This document shows positions 51,467 to 60,319 of a DNA stretch of 64,000 bases, in pieces. The position numbers and the translations under genes were made by a program. The stretch spans positions 3,782,001 through 3,846,000 of the forward strand of contig NZ_CP101456.1 of assembly GCF_024362485.1 (NCBI RefSeq), written 5' to 3'. The DNA is from Natronobeatus ordinarius. GTDB lineage: Archaea > Halobacteriota > Halobacteria > Halobacteriales > Natrialbaceae. Position 1 is the first letter of the stretch. Each line of letters starts with the position of its first letter. Under the pieces are notes generated by a model, which saw only the letters and a program-made list of their open reading frames with translations, was not told the origin of the DNA and ran no database searches.

Positions 51467-51914
51467 AACGGGACGGCGACGAAATCGTCGCGTTCGACCG
51501 TGGTGACGTTGTCTGGGGGATCGATCCGTTCAAAAGCAACGACGGCGGAAGCGGAATCGTCCCACGCCGTGGGTAGTGTTGAGCGACGAGCCGGTTCCGT
51601 TCCATCCGGAGCAGTACCTCTATGTGACACTCACCAGCCGAACCTGGCACGAGCGTTCGATTCCGATCGACGAAGACGATTGGCTCGAGGGCGGGGCACC
51701 CGAAACGAGCGCGATCCTCCCGTGGTCCGTCTCGACGATCAAGCACGACCTTCTCGATACGACCGGCGAACTCGTCGCAGAGATCGATGGAGGGCCCTCA
51801 GACGGTGCTGGACGTTCGGACGGCTATCAAGGCTGTCTAAAACGATCGGTTCTGGACGACGCGACGAACCATCTCGTTGGCTATTTCGAGGGGACACTGG
51901 AGACTGACGAATAA
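51463..51914 (+). pseudogene. PemK/MazF-like toxin, frameshifted
   Basis: It starts MKRDGDEIVAFDRGDVVWGIDPFKSNDGGSGIVPRR, the beta-barrel opening of PemK/MazF toxins (GDVVW). A one-base loss near 51570 causes a stop; the other frame continues VVLSDEPVPFHPEQYLYVTLTSRTWHERSIPIDEDDW to the end with PWSVSTIKHDLL, the usual second half. If real, the RNase is inactive, and the antitoxin is left alone. Confidence 0.75.
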
Positions 51915-51999
51915 TATCGCGTTCGCGAGACACCGCGAGGGACCAGTGAGCCGTAACTGTGCCATCGAACCCACCACGCTCACGGGTGCGGGATTCACC

Positions 52000-52095
52000 G
52001 ATCTCCTCGCAGAGCGTGGGACTGCGGTCAACGCTGGCTTCCTTGCCGGAGGCCGACGCGAGAACCTCGAGGGCGTTCCACGACTCGAGTCGTGA
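52000..52095 (+). pseudogene. Glycosyltransferase tail fragment 3
   Basis: A frame ends AGFLAGGRRENLEGVPRLES and stops at 52095. It matches the GT2 C-terminus (EEYLTGDRREDLEVVPRVET). No upstream GT domain is attached; the sequence between the toxin pseudogene and this tail is unassigned. Confidence 0.65.
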
Positions 52096-52139
52096 GCGAC
52101 CGCTCGAGGACACAGTACAACGACCGGAAAAACCGAGCG

Positions 52140-53099
52140 TCAGTTACCCGCCGCGGCCTCACGGTCGGCGACCAGCTTCGAGCGATCGACGTCGATCAAT
52201 CCGTACAGATACCCAAAGCCGACAGCCGCGGTAAAGATGAAGATCGTCACGAGCTGTTTCGCCTTCGCCGACGACGGCTCAGACACGAGGTCTTGCACCC
52301 GCGATGGGACGAACTCGAGCATCAGCTGCTTCAGATAGTCGTTTTTGTCTCCGGAAGCCTCGGGCAACAGGATGTCCATGATCCGTTTGGAGTACCCCTG
52401 CCAGAACGACCGGAACACCAGCCATCGGAAGTCGCCACGGTAGTCGAATAACTTGTGGTGAACCACGGCGTCGGTGTTGTATATCACACCCTTGCCGTAC
52501 TTGTTGGCCATTCGAATACAGACGGGCGCTTCGTGGGCCTGGATGTGACGATCACCCTTTCGGCCGGTGTTCTCGTCGTAGCCACCGACGTTGAGGAACA
52601 CGTCCCGACGGAAGGAGATGTTCGAGCCATAGGTATTTCGCAACTCTTCCATGTGCTCGCCCATCCCGCGTTCGTCACAGCCGACCAGCCAGTAGAACTC
52701 CGCGGGAAAGAAGTCGGGTTTCTCGGTCACCCAGTCCGGCTTCGCGTGGCCACCGACGGCGATCGCATCGCTCTCCTCGTACACTCGAGCCAGCTCCTCG
52801 ATCCAGTCGGCCTCGGCGACGGCGTCGTCGTCGATGAAGGCCACGACCTCGCCGGTCGCGATCTCCGCCCCCCTCGTCCGGCTGTAAGAGATGCCCTGGT
52901 TTGCCTCGTTACAGTGGAGGACGACGCCCTCGAGGCCGCCGAAATCCTCGCGGACGCGTTCGAAGACGGGTTCGTTTCCGTCGACGACGATGACGACCTC
53001 GAGCGGTTCGTACGTCTGAGCGAGGACGCTCTCGACGCACTCCGAAAAGACGTCGTAGCGCTCCATCGCGTAGGTACAGATGACGACGGAGACGTTCAT
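52140..53099 (-). CDS. aglG: AglG-type glycosyltransferase (GT2)
   Basis: This 319-residue GT-A enzyme has an anchoring C-terminal helix (about residues 285-305, LVTIFIFTAAVGFGYLYGLI). Its N-terminus is MNVSVVICTYAMERYDVFSECVESVL, the metal motif is AFIDDDAVAE, and ERGMGEHMEELRNTYGSNISFRRDVF and the HEAPVCIRMA segment follow. This matches haloarchaeal glucosyl-dolichyl-phosphate glucuronosyltransferases (AglG), and it lies next to aglB, as in Haloferax. Start at 53099; a 63-residue upstream extension has non-coding character and would cross the aglB promoter. Confidence 0.84.
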   Translation of the reverse strand: MNVSVVICTYAMERYDVFSECVESVLAQTYEPLEVVIVVDGNEPVFERVREDFGGLEGVVLHCNEANQGISYSRTRGAEIATGEVVAFIDDDAVAEADWIEELARVYEESDAIAVGGHAKPDWVTEKPDFFPAEFYWLVGCDERGMGEHMEELRNTYGSNISFRRDVFLNVGGYDENTGRKGDRHIQAHEAPVCIRMANKYGKGVIYNTDAVVHHKLFDYRGDFRWLVFRSFWQGYSKRIMDILLPEASGDKNDYLKQLMLEFVPSRVQDLVSEPSSAKAKQLVTIFIFTAAVGFGYLYGLIDVDRSKLVADREAAAGN

Positions 53100-53238
53100 C
53101 GGCTTCGGGTTGCCGTGATCGGTCAATAAGCCTTGTCTTTCACCGACGCTGATGACGTGCGAGTGCTGGCACCCGAAACATGAAAGCGCCGCGAATAGAT
53201 GACAACATTTATTCGCTACATCCCTCTGGTGAGAGCTA

Positions 53239-56208
53239 ATGAGTACCGACACCGAACACGTCGAGGAGGGCACCGAGGCGTCCCTCATCGAAACGTGGGA
53301 AGAGTGGTATCACGTGCCCGTTCTCGGTGCCGTGATGCTGTTCATGTTCTGGGTGCGGACCCAGGCGTACGATCGATTCGTCACCGACGATGGGTCCCCC
53401 GCTCTGGCTGCGGTCGACTCGTGGTATCATTGGCGGACGGTCCAGTGGACCGCTGAAAACTATCCCTACACGATGCCGTATGACGTCTGGACGGGGTTCC
53501 CGGACGGCCGATACGTCGGTCAGTTCGGTACGCTGTTCGACCAACTCATCGTCACGGCCGCGATGATCGTCGGCCTCGGCGATCCGTCCACCGAGACCCT
53601 CTACACCGTTTCGTTGCTCGCCGTCCCCGTCATGGCCGCACTGGTCGCGATTCCCGTCTTCTACATGGGACGGCGACTCGGCGGGACTATTGGCGGGATC
53701 GTCTCCGTCGTCGTTCTCGCGCTCGCGCCCGGGACGTTCCTCTACCGGTCGACCGTGGGACAACTCCAGCACCACGTCGCCGAAGTGCTGTTCATGGCGA
53801 TCGCGGTGCTGGCCATGATGGTCGCCCTGCGGGTGGCCGAACAGAAACGGCCGATCTATGAACTGCTGGTCGACGGAGATTGGGACACACTCCAGAAACC
53901 TGCATTGTACAGCGTTCTCGCAGGGTTCGCACTGACGCTGTACATCTGGGTCTGGCCGCCCGGAGTCGTCCTGATCGGTATCTTTGGCGCGTTCTTTGCC
54001 GTTCAACTCTGCATCGACTACGTTCGTGGTGTGTCACCAGATCACGTGGCGTTCGTCGGCGCGGTCAGCCTCGGATTGACGGCGATCTCCACGGCGATAC
54101 TGATCGAAGAGCCGGGGACGAGTGTCACGAGTTTCGGTTACCTCCAACCGGTTTCGGCAGCCCTCGTCGCTATTGGTTGTGTCTTCATGGCCTGGTTTGC
54201 TCGCCAGTGGGACGGTCTGGACGTTGATCGTCGATACTATCCAGGTGCGATCGCGGGGCTCATATTCGTCGCGTTCGGTGCGATGGCGATCGTCCTGCCG
54301 GACTTCTTCAGCACGTTCGTGTCGAATCTCCAGGGCCGCGTGCTTCCGATCGGTGAACGTGGCGCAGATCTTACCATCGCTGAAGCTCAACCGCCGCCGA
54401 ACTACCCACAACACGTCTTTGACGAGTTTGGTGCGGCCTTTTACACTATGGTAGTGGGCCTCCTCTTCCTCGGGGCCCGCTCCGTGATCGGCCGTGAGCA
54501 CCGCGCTGAGTACACGCTAATCGCTGTCTGGACGCTATTCCTGATCAGCATGTCGATGACTCAGATCCGCTTCGCGTACTACCTCGTGCTCGCGGTCGCG
54601 GTCGTCAACGCGGTCTTCATCGCGGACGGGATCCGGTTGCTCAACGTCTCTGGAAGCGTCCACTCGATCCGCAACCTCGAGACGTACCAGATCATCGCCC
54701 TGGTAATGGTCGTCATGCTCCTGTTCGCGCCGCTGTTGCCGCCGATCGCCGCCGGAAACACCGCGTGGGATCGTGCTGAGATGACCGGCCCCAGCGGCGA
54801 TGCGATGACCTGGGAAGAGGCCAACGAGTGGCTCCAGGGTAACACCCCCGAACCCGGCGCCTGGGGCGGAGCGGACAACGCGTCCGAACTCGAGTACTAC
54901 GGCGTCTATGAGTACCCCGAGGACGGGAACTACGAGTATCCCGTGGGGGCCTACGGCGTCATGTCGTGGTGGGATTACGGCCACCTGGTAACGGTCCAGG
55001 GTGAACGCATCCCACACTCGAACCCGTTCCAGCAGAACGCTCGCCCCTCCTCGGCGTTCCTCACCGCCCAGGACGAAGCGCGCGCCGAGTTGATCCTCGA
55101 CGCCATCGCAGCGGGCGAGTCGCCCACCGACGAGTCCACCGCGGAACTCGAGTCGATCGTCGCCGACGCCGACGACTCCCACGAGGAGATCCGGTACGTG
55201 ATGATCGATCACGAGATGGCCGGCGGGAAGTTCAACGCGATCACGCAGTGGACCGGCCCGGAGTACGACTCCTACATCGAACAGCGGCCGTACGTGATTC
55301 AGGGCCAGGAACAGCCGCTCTGGGTGTCGAGTGACGATTACTACGACACCACGCTCGCGTCGCTGTATCTCGACGACGCCACCGGAATGGAACACTACCG
55401 GCTGGTCCACGAGAACGACGACTACGCGATCGTCGGCGCGATGGCTGAACCAGGGACGCAGATCCCCCGTCCACAGTACTCACTGGCGTTGCGCGAGTAC
55501 GGCCTCGAATCGACCTGGGGTAACGAGACCATGTACTGGCAACAGCAACTCGCTCAGGCGGAGGCCAACGGCGACATCTATCAGGAACTCGGCACCCCGA
55601 TCTGGCAGGGAGAGGTAGTCTCGACGGTGAAGACGTTCGAACGGGTCGAGGGAGCGACGCTCACCGGCTCCCTCGAGGATCTCGAGGGAGACGTCGATCT
55701 CGAGGGCGCGGCGGTCACCGCACGCGCCCAGTTCGAGACCGAACCCGGTCGAACGTTCGTCTACGAGCAAGACGGCGTCGTCGAGGACGGAACGTTCGAA
55801 CTCACCGTCTCGTACGCGACGAACGACGAACTCGGGCCGGAAGACGGCTACACAGCCAGTAGCGTCGAGGCGCCCGAGCCGTACGCGGTCATCGTCACGA
55901 CCGAGGACGGCGAACAGTACGTCGCCGAGATCGAAGTGCCCGAGACGGCGGTCGTCGACGGCGAGACCGTCGACGTCGACGACTTCACGTCGATCGACGA
56001 GTTGGTCTCGCCGCCGGAGGAGACCATCGACGAAGCCGAAGACGAAGACGAGGTCGCCGACGAGGCCGACGGTGATGTTGACGACACCGACGAAGACGCA
56101 GCGGCCGACGAGACTGATGAAGACGAAGCTGACGACGACACGGCCGAGGACGACGAAACCGACGACACCGCTTCGATCACGTCGCCCGGTGTCGTCCTCG
56201 CGGGCTGA
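53239..56208 (+). CDS. aglB: Oligosaccharyltransferase AglB (STT3 family)
   Basis: This 989-residue enzyme moves the finished glycan from dolichol phosphate to Asn in N-x-S/T sites of the S-layer and other surface proteins. The first external loop has the catalytic acid in AVDSWYHWR (near residue 60). About 13 membrane helices run to near residue 505. The hallmark WWDYGH motif is at about residues 577-582, followed by a beta-rich outside domain. The last 60 or so residues are a highly acidic repeat tail rich in DE, ending TSPGVVLAG. It is divergent from aglG; the 139-bp gap between them holds both promoters. Confidence 0.95.
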   Translation: MSTDTEHVEEGTEASLIETWEEWYHVPVLGAVMLFMFWVRTQAYDRFVTDDGSPALAAVDSWYHWRTVQWTAENYPYTMPYDVWTGFPDGRYVGQFGTLFDQLIVTAAMIVGLGDPSTETLYTVSLLAVPVMAALVAIPVFYMGRRLGGTIGGIVSVVVLALAPGTFLYRSTVGQLQHHVAEVLFMAIAVLAMMVALRVAEQKRPIYELLVDGDWDTLQKPALYSVLAGFALTLYIWVWPPGVVLIGIFGAFFAVQLCIDYVRGVSPDHVAFVGAVSLGLTAISTAILIEEPGTSVTSFGYLQPVSAALVAIGCVFMAWFARQWDGLDVDRRYYPGAIAGLIFVAFGAMAIVLPDFFSTFVSNLQGRVLPIGERGADLTIAEAQPPPNYPQHVFDEFGAAFYTMVVGLLFLGARSVIGREHRAEYTLIAVWTLFLISMSMTQIRFAYYLVLAVAVVNAVFIADGIRLLNVSGSVHSIRNLETYQIIALVMVVMLLFAPLLPPIAAGNTAWDRAEMTGPSGDAMTWEEANEWLQGNTPEPGAWGGADNASELEYYGVYEYPEDGNYEYPVGAYGVMSWWDYGHLVTVQGERIPHSNPFQQNARPSSAFLTAQDEARAELILDAIAAGESPTDESTAELESIVADADDSHEEIRYVMIDHEMAGGKFNAITQWTGPEYDSYIEQRPYVIQGQEQPLWVSSDDYYDTTLASLYLDDATGMEHYRLVHENDDYAIVGAMAEPGTQIPRPQYSLALREYGLESTWGNETMYWQQQLAQAEANGDIYQELGTPIWQGEVVSTVKTFERVEGATLTGSLEDLEGDVDLEGAAVTARAQFETEPGRTFVYEQDGVVEDGTFELTVSYATNDELGPEDGYTASSVEAPEPYAVIVTTEDGEQYVAEIEVPETAVVDGETVDVDDFTSIDELVSPPEETIDEAEDEDEVADEADGDVDDTDEDAAADETDEDEADDDTAEDDETDDTASITSPGVVLAG

Positions 56209-56378
56209 GTCTGGTCGGTTTTCGTTCACGAACGCTTCGTCGGAGAGAGGGTGGATGGCTTCGTGACTCGCACCGAGAGGCCGTTACTCGCCACTGAGAA
56301 GTGAGGTTGCGCTGCGTACGTGACTGCACACCAGGGTAACAGTTACCCTCCTGTCGGTAGAACTGGCGGACGATTCTC

Positions 56379-57149
56379 ATGCGCTTTGAAAATCGAATCG
56401 CGATCGTCACCGGCGGTGCCAGCGGCATCGGCGAAGGAATCGCAGCCGTCCTCTCGAGCGCCGGCGCGACGGTTGTCATCGCCGACGTCGACGAGGCGGC
56501 AGCCGAGCGTGCGGCCGCAGAGCTACCCGGCGAGGCGATGGCGGTCGGCGTCGACGTGACCGATCCCGCCGAGACGGCGGCGCTGGCCGAAACCGTCGTC
56601 GACGAGTACGGACGAATCGACGTGCTGTGTGCCAACGCCGGCATCTTCCCGTCGGCAACCATCGAGGAACTGACCGTCGACGACTGGGACGAGGTCTTCG
56701 ACGTCAACGCGAAAGGGGTGTTCCTCTCGGTGAAGGCGTGTCTCCCTGAGATGCGAGCGCAGGACTACGGCCGGATCGTGATCACGTCCTCGATTACTGG
56801 GCCGATGGTCGGCTACCCCGGCTGGACCCACTACGCCGCGACCAAGGCGGGCGTCCTCGGATTCATGCGGACGGCCGCCCTCGAGGTCGCTGCGTCCGAC
56901 ATCACCGTCAACGCCGTCCTCCCTGGCAACATCGAGACCGGCGGGCTCGACGACCTCGGTGAGGAGTATCTCGAGAAGATGCGCAACTCGATCCCGAAGG
57001 GCGAACTCGGCACCCCCGAGGACATCGGCCACGCAGTGGCGTACCTCGCCTCCGAGGAGGCTGGCTACGTCACCGGGACCTCGATCGTCGTCGACGGCGG
57101 CCAGACGCTTCCGGAGTCCCAGCTCGCCCTCGAGGAGATCGGCGAGTAG
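56379..57149 (+). CDS. Short-chain dehydrogenase/reductase (FabG-like)
   Basis: This is a 256-residue classical SDR: TGGASGIGEG nucleotide loop (residues 11-20), CANAGIF, catalytic Ser in ITSSI, and Tyr-x3-Lys in HYAATKAG. The DVDEA acid after the second strand (IADVDEAA) suggests preference for NAD(H). It ends VTGTSIVVDGGQTLPES. Acts on a ketone/alcohol substrate; none is indicated. It stands alone downstream of aglB. Confidence 0.87.
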   Translation: MRFENRIAIVTGGASGIGEGIAAVLSSAGATVVIADVDEAAAERAAAELPGEAMAVGVDVTDPAETAALAETVVDEYGRIDVLCANAGIFPSATIEELTVDDWDEVFDVNAKGVFLSVKACLPEMRAQDYGRIVITSSITGPMVGYPGWTHYAATKAGVLGFMRTAALEVAASDITVNAVLPGNIETGGLDDLGEEYLEKMRNSIPKGELGTPEDIGHAVAYLASEEAGYVTGTSIVVDGGQTLPESQLALEEIGE

Positions 57150-57317
57150 CCGACCCGGTCGTTCGATTCGGCCCGACTCCGGCCCGCTCGAGTCGAATCG
57201 CGCCGCCGTCTCGACTCGAGTTGGTGACGGTACGGGCTCGTGGATGCGTTGCTCTCGGGGTCGCGTACCGGGAGGAGAAAAAGCGTCGTCACTCCGTTCG
57301 TGACGTCTTTGAGAAGC

Positions 57318-57334
57318 ATGCCCGGGGAGGGCTC
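57318..57334. repeat. 17-bp copy of the tRNA-Met 3' end
   Basis: ATGCCCGGGGAGGGCTC is identical to 57472-57488, the 3' end of the tRNA-Met gene (plus-strand reading). Spacing is 154 bp. The DNA between has a perfect 9-bp hairpin GGAAATTCC/GGAATTTCC (57350-57370, 3-base loop) and a CTCACG/CGTGAG stem. The rest of the gap 57150-57472 shows no gene. Confidence 0.7.
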
Positions 57335-57472
57335 AGGGCCCCGAACCACGGAAATTCCTTCGGAATTTCCTGCCTCACGCTCGCTGGCGCTCGCGTGAGA
57401 CCTACCGGGTTCTCCGCCTCCCGGGCATTTTCGGCGTTGCCACTCCTCTTCGAGTCGTGGCGTCGTCGAAAA

Positions 57473-57626
57473 TGCCCGGGGAGGGCTCCGAACCCTCGAT
57501 CTCCGCATGTCCCAGGTCCGAGGCTCGGCAGAGTCCTCGAGGGGACACGGAGGCTTCCAAGGCGAAACCGCACCGAATCTCTGAACCCTATGAGTGCGGC
57601 GCTATGTCCAGCTAAGCCACCCGGGC
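57473..57626 (-). tRNA. Elongator tRNA-Met (CAU) with an 80-nt intron
   Basis: Minus strand: 5' exon 57626-57589 (GCCCGGG acceptor, D-arm, CCGCA stem, loop CTCATA); intron about 57588-57509; 3' exon 57508-57473 (ATGCGG, variable loop, T-arm GAGGGTTCGGAGCCCTC, CCCGGGC, discriminator A). The intron lies after position 37, the canonical bulge-helix-bulge site. Haloarchaeal elongator tRNA-Met is known to carry such an intron, removed by the splicing endonuclease. Mature length is about 74 nt; exon borders are accurate to within one or two bases. Confidence 0.9.
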
Positions 57627-57728
57627 TCATTCGTTCGTTGTCGGGTGGCTTTCTTTAAGCTTCTCATTCGCCTCGCGCGTGCGGCGAGCACCCACGGATT
57701 TATCACAGAGTCTTCCCAACGTCGCTCT

Positions 57729-58805
57729 ATGAGTGTTCCCGGTATCGTACAGTCTACTCTCGACGGCGAGGAGGTCGCGAGCAGCGTCTCCCTCGGCGGC
57801 GAAGACGAACTCTTCATCACCCCATCGCGGTCGATCATCTACCGCGCCGAAGGATTACTCAGCGACGAGTCTATCGACGAATTCCCCCACGAGGCTGATC
57901 GGCTCACCCTCTCTGAGGGGCGGCGAAAGACGCGCCTTTCACTCGAGTACCCACTCGAGGGGACGCGCGAGTTCACGATCCCGTCGAGCCGGACTGACGC
58001 AGTGCTCCACCCTGTCCTCGCGGGCGTGCTGAGTGGCAACGGCATCACGGAAGCGGGGGAGACGGTCCAGCAGACCTATCAGTTCAGTGAGCTGACGCTG
58101 ATCGTCACCAGCGAACGGCTGGTCAAGCATATCGGTGAGGCCGTCTGGGACGACGATTACGAGGAGTACCACTTCGACGACGTGACGAACCTCTCGTTCG
58201 AAGAGGGCAGCGTCGCTACCCAGATCGTCCTCGAGGTCGGCGGCCGCCAGCAGCGGATCAAAGCGCCGAACGAACAGGCGACGGACGTGCGCAACCGGCT
58301 CGAGTACGCGCTGTTCGAGTACCACGACGTCCACTCGCTCGAGGAACTGAACGACCACCTCGGGGCCGAAGCGGAGAGCGAGGCCGACTCCCGTGAGGAT
58401 CCAGCCATGGCGTTCGGCGACGGCGTCGAGCCGCTCGGGTCGAGCGCCGCCGAGGCGGAGGACGGAACCGACGCGACCGATGCCGTTCTGCCAGACGACC
58501 CGCTCACCGGAACGTCGACCACCGGCGGCGCTGCCGACTCGAGCGACGTCGACGCAGGATCGGCGGCCCTCGCGGGCAGTAGCGGGGTCGGTACAGCCGG
58601 CGACGCGTCCGAGACGGCCACCACGGTTTCCTCCGGCGAGGAGTTCGAAAACAGTGGGTTCGAGCCCGCCAGTCCGCGGACGGATCCCGAGTTGCTCGAG
58701 CGACTCGAGTCGCTCGAGGAGACCGTCGCCAGCCAGACCGACCTCCTCGAGCGCCAACAGGAGACGATCGAACAGCTAATCGAGGAGCTCAGACTCGGTC
58801 GCTGA
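57729..58805 (+). CDS. Conserved haloarchaeal protein (DUF7115-like)
   Basis: The 358-residue protein begins MSVPGIVQSTLDGEEVASSVSLGGEDELFITPSRSIIYRAEGLLSDE. It has two PH-like beta-rich segments (residues about 10-80 and 110-200; the second with LIVTSERLVKHIGEAVWDDDYEEYHFDDVTNLSFEEG), a long low-complexity acidic/Ala/Gly region (225-320), and a C-terminal coiled coil (LLERLESLEETVASQTDLLERQQETIEQLIEEL). The architecture suggests an adaptor with a folded head, flexible arm and oligomerising tail. Function unknown. Start at 57729 follows the TATA-like TTTATCACAG at 57699. Confidence 0.7.
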   Translation: MSVPGIVQSTLDGEEVASSVSLGGEDELFITPSRSIIYRAEGLLSDESIDEFPHEADRLTLSEGRRKTRLSLEYPLEGTREFTIPSSRTDAVLHPVLAGVLSGNGITEAGETVQQTYQFSELTLIVTSERLVKHIGEAVWDDDYEEYHFDDVTNLSFEEGSVATQIVLEVGGRQQRIKAPNEQATDVRNRLEYALFEYHDVHSLEELNDHLGAEAESEADSREDPAMAFGDGVEPLGSSAAEAEDGTDATDAVLPDDPLTGTSTTGGAADSSDVDAGSAALAGSSGVGTAGDASETATTVSSGEEFENSGFEPASPRTDPELLERLESLEETVASQTDLLERQQETIEQLIEELRLGR

Positions 58806-58862
58806 GCGTGGCGACACCGGCAGGTGACGCGTTCGGTCGCGGCGGCAGCCGTCTGCGGCCGC

Positions 58863-59216
58863 TCATTCACGTCCCGTGACCTTTCGAATGCACGAGGAGC
58901 CGAACGGGCCGAGTTCTCCGGACTCGAGTTTGATGAAGTGGCCGGTCGAGAGGCTCGAGCCACAGCGTTCGCACGTGAACTCGCCCTCGCGCGTGATCAC
59001 GTCCTGTCCGAACCGGACGTAGGCTCGGCTCTTCGGACGGATAATGCCGTCCTCGCGCTCGACGATCCCTCGCAACTCGGCCTCGTCGAGGATCGTTCGC
59101 GTCACCGCCGGATCGTTCGTCACGAGTTCGATCCGATCGACGACGGCCGCGAGCGACAGCTCCTCGTGTTCGAGGTGCTCGAGGAGCTCGAGCCCGCGTT
59201 CGACGCGCTCGTCCAT
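58863..59216 (-). CDS. Conserved haloarchaeal winged-helix/zinc protein (DUF5830-like)
   Basis: This 117-residue protein has a helical N-terminal half with winged-helix character (LAAVVDRIELVTNDPAVTRTILDEAELRGIVEREDGIIRP). The C-terminal zinc-binding region is FTCERCGSSLSTGHFIKLESGELGPFGSSCIRKVTGRE (two Cys in CERC, His, and a later Cys). It may be a small DNA- or RNA-binding protein; role unknown. The start at 59216 fits a TTTAAC box about 27 bp upstream; a 16-residue longer form starting at 59264 is possible. Confidence 0.68.
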   Translation of the reverse strand: MDERVERGLELLEHLEHEELSLAAVVDRIELVTNDPAVTRTILDEAELRGIVEREDGIIRPKSRAYVRFGQDVITREGEFTCERCGSSLSTGHFIKLESGELGPFGSSCIRKVTGRE

Positions 59217-59315
59217 CGGTGGGTGTGTTGGAGCGAGCGAGTTAAACGTTGTGTCGTCGGTCACGGCCTCACGAGAGTCACAAAAGCTTCAACGGTCGGG
59301 ACCGAACCGCGGTCG

Positions 59316-60011
59316 ATGGCTTCGTCGCTGCCGACTCGAGCGCTCGCCGGTGCGGTCGTCCTCGGCGTCGTCGTCGCGGCGGGCGTGGTCGGTTCGCCGT
59401 CGGGGACGCTTTCGACGCTCGAGGTGGTCGCGGACGATCCGTACCTGTTCGGGCTCGTGGTCGCGGGGCTCTACCTCGTCCGGCCGTTGCTGGCGTGGCC
59501 GACCACTCCGCTCGCGGTCGTCGTCGGCTACGGCTACGGCATCACCCTCGGCGTCCCGGTCGCACTCGTGGGCGTCGTCTTCACGGTGATTCCGGTCTTT
59601 CTCGCGGTTCGCTGGGTCACCGACGGCGCGACGACGTTCGGGAGTGGTCCCCTCGGCACCACGCTCGAGCTGACGGGCGAGGCCGTGACCCGGTACTACG
59701 AGACGACCGGGCCGGTCCGGGGCGTGACGGTCTCTCGACTCGCGCCGATCCCCTCGGACGTCTCGACGGCAGCGGCAGCGGCCAGCGGCGTGCGGCTCCG
59801 GCACCTCGTCGTCGGGACGGCGGTCGGCGAACTCCCGTGGACGGTCGCCGGCGTCGTCGTCGGCGCCTCGGCGGCGACCATCGCGACCGCCGGCCTCGGC
59901 GAACTCGGTGTCGCACTGACGGTCGCGTGTCTGTTCGCCGCCGCGATCTTGCTCGCGGGCCCGGCCTATCGGCTGGCACGCGGTCGTCTCGTCCGGCCGC
60001 AGTCGGGGTAG
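59316..60011 (+). CDS. TVP38/TMEM64 (DedA/VTT-type) membrane protein
   Basis: This 231-residue protein has about six hydrophobic segments. The family marker region GYGYGITLGVPVALVGVVFTVIPVFLAVRWV, the re-entrant segment with VSRLAPIPSDVSTAAAAASGVRLRHLVVGTAVGELPWT (the R-x-x-P-x-x-P-like core), and the final helices match VTT-domain proteins. Such proteins are thought to scramble or flip lipids. Stands alone, divergent from the gene at 58863-59216. Confidence 0.78.
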   Translation: MASSLPTRALAGAVVLGVVVAAGVVGSPSGTLSTLEVVADDPYLFGLVVAGLYLVRPLLAWPTTPLAVVVGYGYGITLGVPVALVGVVFTVIPVFLAVRWVTDGATTFGSGPLGTTLELTGEAVTRYYETTGPVRGVTVSRLAPIPSDVSTAAAAASGVRLRHLVVGTAVGELPWTVAGVVVGASAATIATAGLGELGVALTVACLFAAAILLAGPAYRLARGRLVRPQSG

Positions 60012-60044
60012 TCGGGCTCGAGGCTGCGTTTTGGTTCCTGAAAT

Positions 60045-60188
60045 TGGGTTGGGGCAGATTTGAACTCCGCCCGAGAACCTGCGCCTATGGCGCAGAACCT
60101 CGGTCTAGTTCGAATCTGCACAACGTCACGAAGTTGCGCCTCACGAATTTGTTCGGCGCAAAAGTAGTGGGTTGGGGCAGATTTGAAC
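60045..60188. repeat. Two extra copies of the tRNA-Val 3' end
   Basis: A 21-bp block (60045-60065 and 60168-60188) repeats exactly the 3' end of the tRNA-Val gene (60320-60340, plus reading). Spacings are 123 and 152 bp. The first unit has a perfect hairpin CTGCGCC/GGCGCAG (60079-60095) and ends in a TTGTTCGGCGCAAAAGT block. The second has a 14-bp perfect inverted repeat (60265-60278 with 60307-60320) that ends right at the tRNA. No gene lies in 60012-60319. Confidence 0.85.
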
Positions 60189-60319
60189 CGAAGGAAGACG
60201 TTCTTGCTCGCTCACTTCGTTCGCTGCGCGAGCTGCGACTTCCAGGGTTCAAACTGCGAAAACAATTTCTGACGGAACGGACGACTCGCTTCGCTCGTCG
60301 TCTGTTGTTCCGTCAGAAA

